DNA from: Collinsella aerofaciens
Lineage (GTDB): Bacteria > Actinomycetota > Coriobacteriia > Coriobacteriales > Coriobacteriaceae
Direction: 5' to 3'
Assembly: GCF_002736145.1 (NCBI RefSeq)
Contig: NZ_CP024160.1
Coordinates: forward strand, 1-64,000
Length of the DNA: 64,000 nt
How positions within the stretch are numbered: position 1 is the first letter of the stretch; each line of letters begins with the position of its first letter. Made by a program: the position numbers and the translations under genes. This document shows positions 53,449 through 62,159 of the stretch, one piece after another. A model generated the notes under the pieces. That model worked only from the letters and a program-made list of their open reading frames with translations. It was not told the origin of the DNA and searched no databases.

Positions 53449-54171
53449 ATGATCAAGAAGGTCATGGAGGACTATAAGGTCCTGTTGCGGAGCATTCCCG
53501 CGGCAACGGTTTCGCTGTTTTTCGTGAGCGTCATCATGATGAACCTGCTGGCCAACAAAGAACTTATCAGCCTGCCGTATCTGGCGCTCGACTGCGGCTT
53601 TGTGGTGAGCTGGGTTTCGTTTTTGTGCCAGGACATGATCTGTAAGCGCTTTGGCGCCAAGGCATCCATCAAAATCTCTATCCTCGCGTTGCTGGTCAAC
53701 CTGGCCGTGAGCCTGTGCTTTTGGGCGTGCTCGCTCACGCCCGGCATGTGGGGCGCTTACTACGACACGGGCATGATCGAGGTCAACACTGCCCTTAACG
53801 CCACCATCGGCGGCACCTGGTACGTGGTGCTGGGCTCTTCGTTGGCAATGCTCGTTTCTGCCGTGGTTAACTCCACGCTCAACCAGTCGCTCGGCCGTAT
53901 GCTCAAAAAGAATAACTTTGCGAGCTTTGCCTTCCGCTCCTATGTGTCCACGGGCGTTGGCCAGTTTATCGACAACCTGGTCTTTGCCATTGTGGTGAGC
54001 CATACGTTCTTTGGTTGGACCTGGGTGCAGGTCCTTATGTGCTCGCTGACCGGCGCTGTTGCCGAGCTGCTGTGCGAGGTCTTCCTGAGCCCCGTGGGCT
54101 ACAAGGTCGTGCGCGGCTGGGAGCGCGAGAATGTGGGCGCCGAGTACCTCGAGCGCCACGCAACCGCCTAA
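53449..54171 (+). CDS. VUT-family (queuosine-precursor-type) membrane transporter
   Basis: A 240-residue membrane protein with about six helices and the VUT/YhhQ pattern: VIMMNLLANKELI, LDCGFVVSWVSFLCQDMICKRFGAKASIK, FIDNLVFAIVVSHTFFGW, LLCEVFLSPVGYKVVRG. Homologues import queuosine precursors, but this is a more distant VUT member, so the substrate is uncertain. ATG 53449 follows AAAGGAG. The ~120-base leader contains a GAGCAG/CTGCTC stem (53394-53420) that could be a regulatory element; no preQ1 riboswitch consensus was recognised. A short-chain dehydrogenase gene follows 9 bases later. Confidence 0.85.
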   Translation: MIKKVMEDYKVLLRSIPAATVSLFFVSVIMMNLLANKELISLPYLALDCGFVVSWVSFLCQDMICKRFGAKASIKISILALLVNLAVSLCFWACSLTPGMWGAYYDTGMIEVNTALNATIGGTWYVVLGSSLAMLVSAVVNSTLNQSLGRMLKKNNFASFAFRSYVSTGVGQFIDNLVFAIVVSHTFFGWTWVQVLMCSLTGAVAELLCEVFLSPVGYKVVRGWERENVGAEYLERHATA

Positions 54172-54180
54172 GGAGCAAGT

Positions 54181-54861
54181 ATGCGGGTTTTGATCACGGG
54201 CGCTTCGGGCGGTATCGGAGCCGCGTGCGTGCAGCGCTTTTTGGACGAGGGCCACGAGGTCGTGGGCTTTGACCTGCTGCCGGCGGCGGTCGAGCACGAG
54301 CGCTACCGCCATCTGATCGTTGATGTACGCGAGCCTAACTCGTTTCCAGGCGACCTTGAGCCTCAGGTAATCGTGAACGTTGCCGGTACGCAGGATTCGG
54401 CCGACGATATCGCCGCCAACCTGTGTGGCACCATCAACGTGACCGAGCGCTACGCCTTTGTGGGAGAGGGGCTTGCCGCCAAGCCGGCGCCGACTATCAA
54501 ATCCGTGGTCAATGTGGGGTCCGCGAGCGGACATACGGGATCGGAGTTTCCCGCCTATGCCGCCAGCAAGGGCGGCGTTATCGCCTACACCAAGAACCTT
54601 GCAAACCGCCTGGCACCGCAGGCCATCGCCAACAGTGTGGACCCGGGCGGCGTTATCACGCCGCTCAACCGTTGCGTGATGGAAGACGAGCACCTGTGGA
54701 ACCAGATTATGGAGCTCACGCCGCTTAAGCGCTGGGCCACCGCCCAAGAGATCGCCGAGTGGATTTACTTTGTGGGCGTGACCAACCGGTTTATGACCGG
54801 GCAGAGCCTGCTGATCGATGGCGGCGAGGCCGGCCGCACACAATTTATTTGGCCCGAATAG
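54181..54861 (+). CDS. short-chain dehydrogenase/reductase
   Basis: A 226-residue Rossmann-fold enzyme: VLITGASGGIGAACVQRF (NAD(P) loop), NVAGTQDS, catalytic Tyr/Lys in YAASKGGVIAYTKNLA and the SDR C-terminal GQSLLIDGGEA. The D-R-L after beta 2 (GFDLLP) favours NADH. The substrate is unknown. It is co-transcribed with the upstream VUT transporter (9-base gap) and ends at a strong terminator. Confidence 0.93.
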   Translation: MRVLITGASGGIGAACVQRFLDEGHEVVGFDLLPAAVEHERYRHLIVDVREPNSFPGDLEPQVIVNVAGTQDSADDIAANLCGTINVTERYAFVGEGLAAKPAPTIKSVVNVGSASGHTGSEFPAYAASKGGVIAYTKNLANRLAPQAIANSVDPGGVITPLNRCVMEDEHLWNQIMELTPLKRWATAQEIAEWIYFVGVTNRFMTGQSLLIDGGEAGRTQFIWPE

Positions 54862-54864
54862 GAA

Positions 54865-54899
54865 ACGCGCCCGATGGGAAGCCGTCGGGCGCGTTTTTT
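54865..54899. terminator. bidirectional terminator between SDR and ung genes
   Basis: ACGCGCCCGA (54865-54874) pairs with TCGGGCGCGT (54885-54894), followed by TTTTT. Confidence 0.88.
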
Positions 54900-54912
54900 G
54901 ATGTGTCGATTT

Positions 54913-55638
54913 TTAGCCGAGGCAAGTCCAGTTGACGGGGGTCGAGCCGTGCTGTTCGAGTAGCCGATTGGCAGCGGAGAAGGGGCACGACCCCATAAAA
55001 GCGGGGAGTTCTGCCGTGGCACGGTTTGCCGAAAGCGGCGAGGGGTGCGTAGAGGCCAGACAGAACTTGCCGGTTGCCTTTCCCGCGCCGGTCGCGGCGA
55101 GCTTGCCTTCGACCATCTGCTGGGCAAAGCGGCCCCATGCCAAAAAGACGACCGGTTGGGGCAGCTGACAGCAGCGTTCGATAACGTAGTCGGTGAGCGT
55201 GCTCCAGCCCAGTTTGGCGTGCGAATTCGCGGCATGCTCACGCACGGTGAGCGTAGTGTTGAGGAGCAAGACGCCCTGCTGTGCCCATGGGGTTAGGTCT
55301 CCCGTGGCGGGAATGGGGCAGCCCAGGTCGGCATTGAGCTCCTTATAGATGTTGCGCAGGCTCGGCGGCAGTTTGGTTTGCGTCGCGGGGACCGAGAACG
55401 AAAGCCCCATGGCCTGGTTGGGTCCGTGATAGGGGTCTTGACCCAAGATGACAACTTTGGCTTGGTCTGCCGGCGTGTAGGCGAGGGCATTGAGGATGTC
55501 GTCTTGTGCCGGGTAGATAGTCTGCTCGGCACGTAAAAGGGCGATGCGCTCGAGCAGCTGGTTCGTAGTGTCACGTACCGGCTGCGGCGCATCGCCCAAC
55601 CAAGTTGCTATGTTGCGGTCGCGGGTTGCGGTGTCCAT
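54913..55638 (-). CDS. ung: uracil-DNA glycosylase
   Basis: A 241-residue enzyme that removes uracil from DNA. The catalytic Asp68 lies in GQDPYHGPNQAMGLSFSV; PPSLRNIYKEL, LLLNTTLTVRE and the DNA-minor-groove loop STHPSPLS with His198 follow. Length and motifs are those of family 1 UDG. It is monocistronic and convergent with the SDR gene. Confidence 0.97.
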   Translation of the reverse strand: MDTATRDRNIATWLGDAPQPVRDTTNQLLERIALLRAEQTIYPAQDDILNALAYTPADQAKVVILGQDPYHGPNQAMGLSFSVPATQTKLPPSLRNIYKELNADLGCPIPATGDLTPWAQQGVLLLNTTLTVREHAANSHAKLGWSTLTDYVIERCCQLPQPVVFLAWGRFAQQMVEGKLAATGAGKATGKFCLASTHPSPLSANRATAELPAFMGSCPFSAANRLLEQHGSTPVNWTCLG

Positions 55639-55726
55639 GGGGCTCCTTTATGGCAGATGCTCTGTTGACATCTATTGTAAAGGCGCACCGGTTGCCTTTA
55701 TGCCGCGGCTGCATAAGGAGTGGGGA

Positions 55727-56629
55727 CTACGAGACGCGCTCGGGCGCTCCTGCCATACGGGCCTGTCCATGTTCACGGAGGCGCGGAAGCTCGACGGTTG
55801 CCACCATGACACCGGTGAGGATGAGGGCGGCGCCAAAGAAGGCGATGGGGCTCAGGACCTCGCCGACCAGGAAGAACGAGAAGACGGCAGAGCAGACCGG
55901 CTCGAGCGAGAAGGCGAAGCCGGTGGTCTCGGCAGGCACGTGGGGCTGCACGAGTGTCTGGGTGATAAAGCCATAGGCAGAGCAGATGAGTGCGAGGGCA
56001 ACGACGACTACGACCTCGCCCGGCGTGCCGGGAAGCGTGAAACCGCCAAAGAGGAACGCGGCGATGCCCGAGAACAGGCCGCCAAAGCCCAGCTGCCAAA
56101 CGCCCAGAGCCAGTGGGTCGACATCTTCGACAAAGCGCTTGGCGACAATGATGTGTCCGGCATAGACAAAAGCGGAGAGCAGCATGATGAGCGCGCCCGG
56201 GTTCAGGCTGGTAAAGTCGGCGCCCGAGAGCGGCAACATACCGCAGGTGACGATGGCGGTGCCGACGAGCACCTTGCGCTCGGGGGCGCGACGCAGCAAG
56301 GCGGCGTTGGCAAACGGCACGATCACGACCGTCAGGCTCTGCAAAAAGCCGGCGGTGGAGGCGGAGGTGAGGCTAGAGCCCAGGCACATGCAGGTGAGCT
56401 CGGTTGCCATAATGGCGCCGATGATGGCGGCGCGAACCATCAGGTCGCGATTGATGCGGAAAGCGCGCCTGTGGAAGAGCAGCAGGCAGGCCACAAAGGC
56501 GATGATGCAGCGCAGCGCAACGATGCTCGTGGCGTTCATGCTGTCCATGCCGATCTTCATGAGGGGGTACGAAAAGCCCCATGCGACGGGAACGGAAAAT
56601 GAGAGCGCGATTGCTTTTTTGCGATCCAT
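55727..56629 (-). CDS. DMT-superfamily (EamA) transporter
   Basis: A 300-residue protein with ten membrane helices in two EamA repeats (GFSYPLMKIGMDSMNATSIVALRC..., then GFAFSLEPVCSAVFSFFLVGEVLSPIAFFGAALILTGVMV, the PVxSxxxxxxxGE-like signature). Family members export amino acids or other metabolites. It is divergent from a LysR regulator 158 bases away, which probably controls it. Confidence 0.93.
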   Translation of the reverse strand: MDRKKAIALSFSVPVAWGFSYPLMKIGMDSMNATSIVALRCIIAFVACLLLFHRRAFRINRDLMVRAAIIGAIMATELTCMCLGSSLTSASTAGFLQSLTVVIVPFANAALLRRAPERKVLVGTAIVTCGMLPLSGADFTSLNPGALIMLLSAFVYAGHIIVAKRFVEDVDPLALGVWQLGFGGLFSGIAAFLFGGFTLPGTPGEVVVVVALALICSAYGFITQTLVQPHVPAETTGFAFSLEPVCSAVFSFFLVGEVLSPIAFFGAALILTGVMVATVELPRLREHGQARMAGAPERVS

Positions 56630-56787
56630 GGGACTCCTTTTGTTACAGAACGGTTTCGCAAAAAGGATTCTGCTCCCAGATATGGATGTAGTAAAGCGAA
56701 TGTATCTTCAGTATGATTAAGAAATACTAATGCTAGTAGAAAAAGCCCTGGCAAAACGTTTTACGGCTGCATTGATGTGGAGGCACG

Positions 56788-57654
56788 ATGGCATCGCGGT
56801 ATCAGATTGTTTGTATGGTGGTCGATCGCGGCAGCCTGAAGGGCGCGGCCGACGAGCTGGGCTATACGCAAAGCGCGGTGAGCCAGGCCGTCAAGGCGCT
56901 CGAGCGCGAGCTGGGCACCACGCTTATCGAGCGCGGTAAGCAAGGTGTCTCGCTTACGCGCGACGGCAAGCAGTACCTGCCGTATCTGCGCCAAATCGTA
57001 ACTGCCGAGGCCGAGCTTGAGGGCAAGCGCCAGGAGCTGATGGGGCTTTCCTCGACTGATATTCGTATCGCGACGTTTACCAATGTGAGTCGTACCGTAC
57101 TGCCGCGTGTGATCCGCGACTTTGGGGCTCTGCATCCGGGCGTGCACTTTACCCTCAAGCAGGGCGATTACACGCGCAACGCCCAGTGGGTGCACGACGG
57201 CGTGGTTGACTTTTGCTTTACGGCGCGCGGATTTACCGCCGGGCTCGAGAAGCGCGTGGTCTATCACGACGAGTTGGTTGCGCTGTTGCCGGCCGCGCAT
57301 CCGCTGGCGGCAAAGGAAAAGGTAACGCTCGCCGACCTAGCGTCCGAGCCGTTTGTGCTGCTGGACGAGGGCGAGCAGAGCCTGGTGCTCGATGCATTCG
57401 CGGCGTACGGGCTGTCGCCGCACGTGACGAGTGAGGTTACCGACGACTACACCATCATGGCGATGGTGGAGGAGGGCCTAGGCGTGAGCATGCTGTATCG
57501 CCGTACCGTCGAGGGCATGCGGGCCGATATTCGCGTACGTCCCATCGTGCATGCTCCCTCGCGCGACGTGGTGGCAGCTTGGCGCAGCTGGGACACCATG
57601 CCTATCGCCACGAGGCGTTTTATCGACTATATGAGCTCGCATATTGTCAATTAA
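56788..57654 (+). CDS. LysR-family transcriptional regulator
   Basis: A 288-residue regulator: an N-terminal winged helix (GSLKGAADELGYTQSAVSQAVKALERELGTTLIERGKQGVSLT), a linker helix, and a periplasmic-binding-like ligand domain (ALHPGVHFTLKQGDYT, LDEGEQSLVLDAFAAYG, TIMAMVEEGLGVSMLYRRTV). It is divergent from the EamA transporter gene, the arrangement expected for a LysR regulator and its target. Confidence 0.95.
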   Translation: MASRYQIVCMVVDRGSLKGAADELGYTQSAVSQAVKALERELGTTLIERGKQGVSLTRDGKQYLPYLRQIVTAEAELEGKRQELMGLSSTDIRIATFTNVSRTVLPRVIRDFGALHPGVHFTLKQGDYTRNAQWVHDGVVDFCFTARGFTAGLEKRVVYHDELVALLPAAHPLAAKEKVTLADLASEPFVLLDEGEQSLVLDAFAAYGLSPHVTSEVTDDYTIMAMVEEGLGVSMLYRRTVEGMRADIRVRPIVHAPSRDVVAAWRSWDTMPIATRRFIDYMSSHIVN

Positions 57655-57681
57655 TGACTGGCGTGACATTGAGTGCGGTGT

Positions 57682-59064
57682 TTAGCGGGCTGTCGCTTTG
57701 GCTTGGGCGACGCGATAGGTGCGTGCCGGGTGGCAAAGTAGCACCGCCACGACCATAAAGAACGCCGTGGTGCCCAGGCTGATGGGGTAGACCATCATGA
57801 TGTTCGCAAAGGTGCGGAAGTGCGGGAACACGCAGAATACCCAATAGAAGCGAATGCCGCAGACGCAGATCATGGTGATGAGGGCGGGCATGAGCGAGAT
57901 GCCAAAGCCGCGCAGGTAGCCGGACATGTTTTCGTAGAACATGCTAAAGGCGTAGGCAGGGAAGATCGAGCACACGCGGATATAGCCGATCGAGACGATG
58001 TTGGGGTCGCTGTTGAACAGCGCCAGGATTTCGCGTCCCAAGCCTACGATGATGACGATGGTGGTGAGCGCGACGATACCGCCTTCGACCAGGCAGACCT
58101 TGAGCGTCTTGGTGCAGCGGTCGATTTGGCGGGCACCGTGGTTTTGTCCCACAAAGGTGGTGCAGGCCTGGCTAAAGCTGTTGAGCAGGTTGTAGCACAC
58201 GTACTCCAGGCTCATAGCAGCGCTCGATGCCGCCATGACCTCGGTGCCCAAGCTGTTGATGGCGGACTGGATGATGATGTTGGCGACGGCAAAGACAGCG
58301 CTTTGGATGCCGGCGGGCAGGCCGATCTTGACGATGCGCTTGAGGGCGACGGGGTCTAAGCCTAAGTCGCGTGGGGTGACGCGGACGACGGAGTCGGTCT
58401 TGAGCAGGTGGACAAAGAGTGTGGCGGCGCTGACGGTGTAGGCGATGGCGGTGGCGATGGCGACGCCCGCGACGCCCCAGTGGAGCACGGGGACAAAGAT
58501 GAGGTCCAGGCCAATGTTGAGGACGGTGGACACGGCAAGTGCCTGAAGCGGCATGCGGGTGATGCCGACGGAGCGGAAGATCGCGGCCTCAAAGTTGTAG
58601 AGCAAGATCGAGGGCATGCTGAGCAAAAAGACGCGAAGGTAGAGCGAAGCGAGCGGCATGGTCTCGGCAGGGACGTTGAGCGCAGCGAGCATGGGCTCGG
58701 CAAAGATCTCGCCCAGGGCGATGACGACAAAGCCCACAAGTGCCATTAAAATCGAGGTATGGACGGCGCGTTTGACCATGTTCTGATCGTTGCGGCCGAT
58801 AGCGTTGGCGATGACCACGTTGGAGCCAAGCGACATGCCGATAAACAGGTTGAGCATAAGACTGGTAAGCGGAACATTGGAGCCGACCGCCGCCATGGCG
58901 AGGGTTCCCTGGTCGCCCGAGAAGTTACCGATGATGACCGTGGCGATGAGGTTCGACAGCTGCTCCAAGATGCTCGTGGCGGCCACGGGGAAGGCGAACA
59001 GGGGAATATTGCGCCACAGCGAGCCGGTGGTCATGTCAATGTGCTTAGATGCGGTGTCTGCCAT
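57682..59064 (-). CDS. MATE-family multidrug/cation antiporter
   Basis: A 460-residue protein with twelve hydrophobic segments in two six-helix halves (FAFPVAATSILEQLSNLIATVIIGN, LFIGMSLGSNVVIANAIGRND, LEYVCYNLLNSFSQACTTFVGQNHGA). MATE proteins swap drugs for H+ or Na+. It is convergent with the LysR gene and divergent from rlmA. The substrate is not predictable. Confidence 0.95.
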   Translation of the reverse strand: MADTASKHIDMTTGSLWRNIPLFAFPVAATSILEQLSNLIATVIIGNFSGDQGTLAMAAVGSNVPLTSLMLNLFIGMSLGSNVVIANAIGRNDQNMVKRAVHTSILMALVGFVVIALGEIFAEPMLAALNVPAETMPLASLYLRVFLLSMPSILLYNFEAAIFRSVGITRMPLQALAVSTVLNIGLDLIFVPVLHWGVAGVAIATAIAYTVSAATLFVHLLKTDSVVRVTPRDLGLDPVALKRIVKIGLPAGIQSAVFAVANIIIQSAINSLGTEVMAASSAAMSLEYVCYNLLNSFSQACTTFVGQNHGARQIDRCTKTLKVCLVEGGIVALTTIVIIVGLGREILALFNSDPNIVSIGYIRVCSIFPAYAFSMFYENMSGYLRGFGISLMPALITMICVCGIRFYWVFCVFPHFRTFANIMMVYPISLGTTAFFMVVAVLLCHPARTYRVAQAKATAR

Positions 59065-59132
59065 ACGCTCTCAATCTCTAATATGCTCTTTCGCGCTTAT
59101 TTGCGCAGACGATGATACTCCTAATGCAGCCA

Positions 59133-59186
59133 GCCGGCACTTAGGGACGTTCCTTTTCTGCCGGCAGCTGGGGACACTCCTTGTCT
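59133..59186. repeat. GGGAC-core palindromic repeat upstream of rlmA
   Basis: GCCGGCACTTAGGGACGTTCCTTTTCTGCCGGC and a following GGGGACACTCC repeat the shared core of this repeat family. The flanking GCCGGCA/TGCCGGC arms are self-complementary. It lies between divergent genes. Confidence 0.65.
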
Positions 59187-59255
59187 CTTCTATGACTAGG
59201 TGGGGAAGGCGTGCGACAATGGTGGGCGTTGTGTTGTTCGCACTAAGGAGTTGCC

Positions 59256-60071
59256 ATGTTGTTGTGTCCCGTTTGCCATGAGCCGTTGGTGGACGACGAG
59301 CGCGGTGCTGCATGCGCGAGTGGACACCGATTTGACCGTGCGCGCGAGGGCTATCTGTATCTGCTGCGTTCGTCCAAGAGCGGTGACTCCATGGGCGATC
59401 CCAAGTCGCAGGCACGTAGCCGTCGTGACTTTCTGAACCGTGGATACTACGCGCCGTTGCGCGATGCGATGGTCGAGCTGGTGCGCGAGCGGGTGTCTGG
59501 GCGTGCTGCGTCTGCGAACGGCCCCATGACCTTGCTTGACATTTGCTGTGGCGAGGGCTACTACACCAGTGCCATGGGCGCGGTTTCGGGCGTGGATGCT
59601 TACGGTTTCGACCTGGGCAAGGAGATGGTGCGTCTTGCCGCCAAGCGCGGCGATGCGACGTACTTCGTGGCCAACATGAAAGATATCCCCGTGGCTGATG
59701 GCGCCTTTGATATGGTGACCGAGCTCTTCGCTCCTTTTAACGAGCGTGAGTTTGCCCGCGTGCTGGCGCCAGAGGGCTCGCTCTATACCGTGGTGCCGGG
59801 GGCCCGTCATCTCTTTGGGCTCAAGGAGGTGCTCTACGACACGCCATATCTCAATGACGAGAAGCTGCCGAAGACTACCGAGCTCGAGTTGGTCGGAACG
59901 CAGCGGGTGTCTGCGAACATTACGCTCCAGACCCAGGCCGACATCGAGGCAGTGTTCCAGATGACGCCGTACTACTACCGCACGCGCCCCGCCGACAAAG
60001 AGCGCCTGGCAAATTTGGACACCCTTCAAACCGACATCGACTTCATCATCGCCGAGTACCGCCACAGCTAA
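59256..60071 (+). CDS. rlmA: 23S rRNA guanine-N1 methyltransferase (RlmA family)
   Basis: A 271-residue enzyme. A zinc knuckle at the start (C4 and C7 in LLCPVCHEPL, C20 and H24 in CASGHRFD, then REGYLYLL) is diagnostic, followed by the SAM domain (LLDICCGEGYYTSAMG, VANMKDIPVADGAFDMVTELFAPF) and a C-terminal segment with MTPYYYRTRP. It methylates a guanine of 23S rRNA (position 745 or 748 type). Homologues at position 748 confer macrolide resistance; which type this is cannot be told here. Confidence 0.93.
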   Translation: MLLCPVCHEPLVDDERGAACASGHRFDRAREGYLYLLRSSKSGDSMGDPKSQARSRRDFLNRGYYAPLRDAMVELVRERVSGRAASANGPMTLLDICCGEGYYTSAMGAVSGVDAYGFDLGKEMVRLAAKRGDATYFVANMKDIPVADGAFDMVTELFAPFNEREFARVLAPEGSLYTVVPGARHLFGLKEVLYDTPYLNDEKLPKTTELELVGTQRVSANITLQTQADIEAVFQMTPYYYRTRPADKERLANLDTLQTDIDFIIAEYRHS

Positions 60072-60073
60072 CA

Positions 60074-60110
60074 ACCTGCCAAAAAGGGACAGGTTTATTT
60101 TGGCAGGTTT
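60074..60110. repeat. palindrome with GGGACAG core, possible terminator of rlmA
   Basis: AACCTGCCAAAA (60074-60085) pairs perfectly with TTTTGGCAGGTT (60099-60110) around AGGGACAGGTTTA. It resembles the other GGGAC-core repeats with yet another arm. Confidence 0.7.
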
Positions 60111-60126
60111 TATCTGGGCAAACGTA

Positions 60127-60165
60127 AAGGGCCGACCGCGGAGATGCGCGATCGGCCCTTTTTAG
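60127..60165 (+). terminator. terminator downstream of rlmA
   Basis: AAGGGCCGA (60127-60135) pairs with TCGGCCCTT (60152-60160), followed by TTT. It may act in both directions for the convergent membrane-protein gene. Confidence 0.75.
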
Positions 60166-60199
60166 TTGCTTGGCTTCAGAGGTTATGAGAAGCGAGCGC

Positions 60200-60601
60200 T
60201 TACAGGCGGTCCTTGTTCTCGGCCTTAACCTCATGTGCCTGCTGAACAAAGAACAGGTCGTACACCACGATGACAAAGGCGCCAAAGTTGATGGAGTCGC
60301 CGCCGAGTGCGGGAAGCGTGAGCACCGCCTGGGCAAGCGTGGCGACCGCGGCAACAATACCGAGCTTAAACGCGCCGCCTACCTGCGAAGGCTTGTTGGC
60401 GCCCTTGATGCCCGCAACGCCTGCGGCGAGATCGATGAGGCCCTTGACGATAATCACGGCCGCGGCGAGCATGGCGTTCGGCCCGTAGGTGGACTCGAAC
60501 TTGCCGGTCGCGATGCCGGCGATTCCAATGACGAGACTGGCGATGCCCAGAACAAAATAAATCAGGGCAAGGATTTTGAGAGTCTTGCGAGTGAAGCTCA
60601 T
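60200..60601 (-). CDS. small multi-pass membrane protein, unknown function
   Basis: A 133-residue protein from ATG 60601 (AAAGGA upstream). Four hydrophobic segments (LALIYFVLGIASLVIGIAGIA, AMLAAAVIIVKGLIDLAAGVAGI, FKLGIVAAVATLAQAVLTL, FVIVVYDLFFVQQ) match a Gly-rich DUF of small actinobacterial membrane proteins. Function is unknown. It is convergent with rlmA. Confidence 0.8.
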   Translation of the reverse strand: MSFTRKTLKILALIYFVLGIASLVIGIAGIATGKFESTYGPNAMLAAAVIIVKGLIDLAAGVAGIKGANKPSQVGGAFKLGIVAAVATLAQAVLTLPALGGDSINFGAFVIVVYDLFFVQQAHEVKAENKDRL

Positions 60602-60828
60602 GACTGGTCCTTTCGATACGAGTACGCCAACCTGGCGCACCCTATGTGCTGCACATATGGTGAAGCACATTGTAGTTCAACGCGGCGATGCATACGCCTG
60701 AAAGCGTCTCTTGCCTGCACGGTCCAACCTTTCAAAAAGGAAAGCTGGGCGTAAGCCAAATCGATGGCAGCGTATGCGCGGCGCTGCGATGATGGGGCCA
60801 TGGTAAGAGCTGGACCGAAGGAGGAGCC

Positions 60829-60972
60829 ATGATGTACGGAGTCAAGCAAGTGCGTGAGCCGCGGTCGTTGGGAAGGCGCATGGGTGATTCTGTGATCGCT
60901 GCCGTGTGCACGGGATTGATGGCGGTGCTTTGCATTGGGATGCTGTGGACCATGTCGCATGTGGGACAATAG
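60829..60972 (+). CDS. 47-residue single-pass membrane peptide
   Basis: ATG 60829 (or the next codon, 60832) follows GAAGGAGGA. A basic start is followed by one hydrophobic helix (VIAAVCTGLMAVLCIGMLW). It is followed 64 bases later by rsmJ. Unknown function; too short for homology by eye. Confidence 0.5.
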   Translation: MMYGVKQVREPRSLGRRMGDSVIAAVCTGLMAVLCIGMLWTMSHVGQ

Positions 60973-61035
60973 CGGACGGTTGGGTGCCGGTATAAACGGC
61001 GCTCACGTATTCGTTTTGCTTGTTAAGGAGTACCC

Positions 61036-61740
61036 ATGGGCGTCGTCGATCCCTTTTCTGTTGCTCGGGCCGCGGGGCTTGAGCTGACCGGGAAGTCCGA
61101 GGGCCTCACGCTCACCGACGGCACGATGGAGCTGTGCGCCGATTTTGGCCGCATGCTTCCGCGGCTCAAACGGGGCCGTTTGCAGCAAGAGCTACTGGTG
61201 AAGGCTGCGCGCACAAAAGGCATCGAGCAACCATGGGCGATTGATGCCACGGCAGGCTTTGGCGAGGATTCGCTACTGTTGGCGGCCGTGGGCTTTACCG
61301 TCGATCTGTATGAGCAGGATTGCGTGATCGCGGCGCTCCTCAAGGATGCCTTGGATCGCGCGGCAGATGATCCGGCGCTTGCGACAGCCGTGGCGCGCAT
61401 GCGCTTGCATGCGGGCGAGGACAGCATTGCCGGCCTTCGCCATACAGCTGAGCTGATCGAGCAGGGCGATCTCACCGCTCCCGACGTGGTGTATCTGGAT
61501 CCCATGTTTCCCGGGCGTACCAAGAGCGCGGCGGTTAAAAAGAAGTTCCAACTCTTGCACCATCTGGAACAGCCGTGCGCCGATGAGGAGTCGCTGGTCG
61601 AAGCCGCGCTTGCGGTGCACCCGCGCAAGGTCGTTATCAAGCGGCCGGTGAAGGGGGCATTGCTTGCTGGCGTTAAGCCGAGCTATCAACTTGCGGGCAA
61701 GGCCATTCGTTACGATGTGTTGGTGCCGCCGCGCCCGTAG
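61036..61740 (+). CDS. rsmJ: 16S rRNA guanine-N2 methyltransferase (RsmJ family)
   Basis: A 234-residue class I methyltransferase. Signature motifs: IDATAGFGEDSLLLAAVGF, VDLYEQDCVIAALLKDAL, the RsmJ catalytic stretch VVYLDPMFPGRTKSAAVKKKFQLL, and VVIKRPVKG. RsmJ methylates G1516 in small-subunit rRNA. It is monocistronic; its ATG 61036 has AAGGAG upstream. Confidence 0.93.
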   Translation: MGVVDPFSVARAAGLELTGKSEGLTLTDGTMELCADFGRMLPRLKRGRLQQELLVKAARTKGIEQPWAIDATAGFGEDSLLLAAVGFTVDLYEQDCVIAALLKDALDRAADDPALATAVARMRLHAGEDSIAGLRHTAELIEQGDLTAPDVVYLDPMFPGRTKSAAVKKKFQLLHHLEQPCADEESLVEAALAVHPRKVVIKRPVKGALLAGVKPSYQLAGKAIRYDVLVPPRP

Positions 61741-61788
61741 CTTGCGTGCGACGGTTGGCGCTCCGTCAGTGCCGTGCCGATGCGGGGT

Positions 61789-62085
61789 CTATTTCCAAGG
61801 GTGCGACGTCAGGTGCCATCCGCCGCAGTATTCGCATTTGTAGCAGGCAAGGCCGCGCCGTCCGCGGTTTTCGCAGTCGGCCATAACTGCCTCGGCCTCG
61901 GCGCGCGTGTCGTAACGGTTTTTGCGCTCGCACGACTTGTAGCGCCAGGCTTCATCGCGCTCGGCGTCTAATGCGTCGCGGCGCTCGTCTTCGCGTGCAA
62001 ACAGGTCGCTCATATCGCCGCCCGTGGCAGCGCCCAAAAACTCGCTTTTGGCTTTTGACCAGGCGGCTCGCTTTTTGCTCCCCAT
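61789..62085 (-). CDS. small zinc-ribbon-like protein
   Basis: A 98-residue basic protein. ATG 62085 is preferred over an upstream TTG 62106. The C-terminal part holds a C-x(n)-YDTRAEAEAVMADCENRG then CYKCEYCGGWHLTS, a zinc-finger layout seen in small proteins of unknown function in phages and Gram-positive bacteria. It is divergent from the GNAT gene across a palindromic operator. Confidence 0.7.
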   Translation of the reverse strand: MGSKKRAAWSKAKSEFLGAATGGDMSDLFAREDERRDALDAERDEAWRYKSCERKNRYDTRAEAEAVMADCENRGRRGLACYKCEYCGGWHLTSHPWK

Positions 62086-62109
62086 CTGCTTCGCGCCCCT
62101 CTCCAAACG

Positions 62110-62141
62110 TTGGTATCATTGCTCAATCAAAGTGATACCAA
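62110..62141. promoter_or_regulatory. palindromic operator between divergent genes
   Basis: TTGGTATCA (62110-62118) and TGATACCAA (62133-62141) are perfect inverted repeats with centres 23 bases apart, lying between the leftward zinc protein and the rightward acetyltransferase. No regulator gene is adjacent. Confidence 0.65.
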
Positions 62142-62159
62142 TAAACGTGAGGTCGCCGC

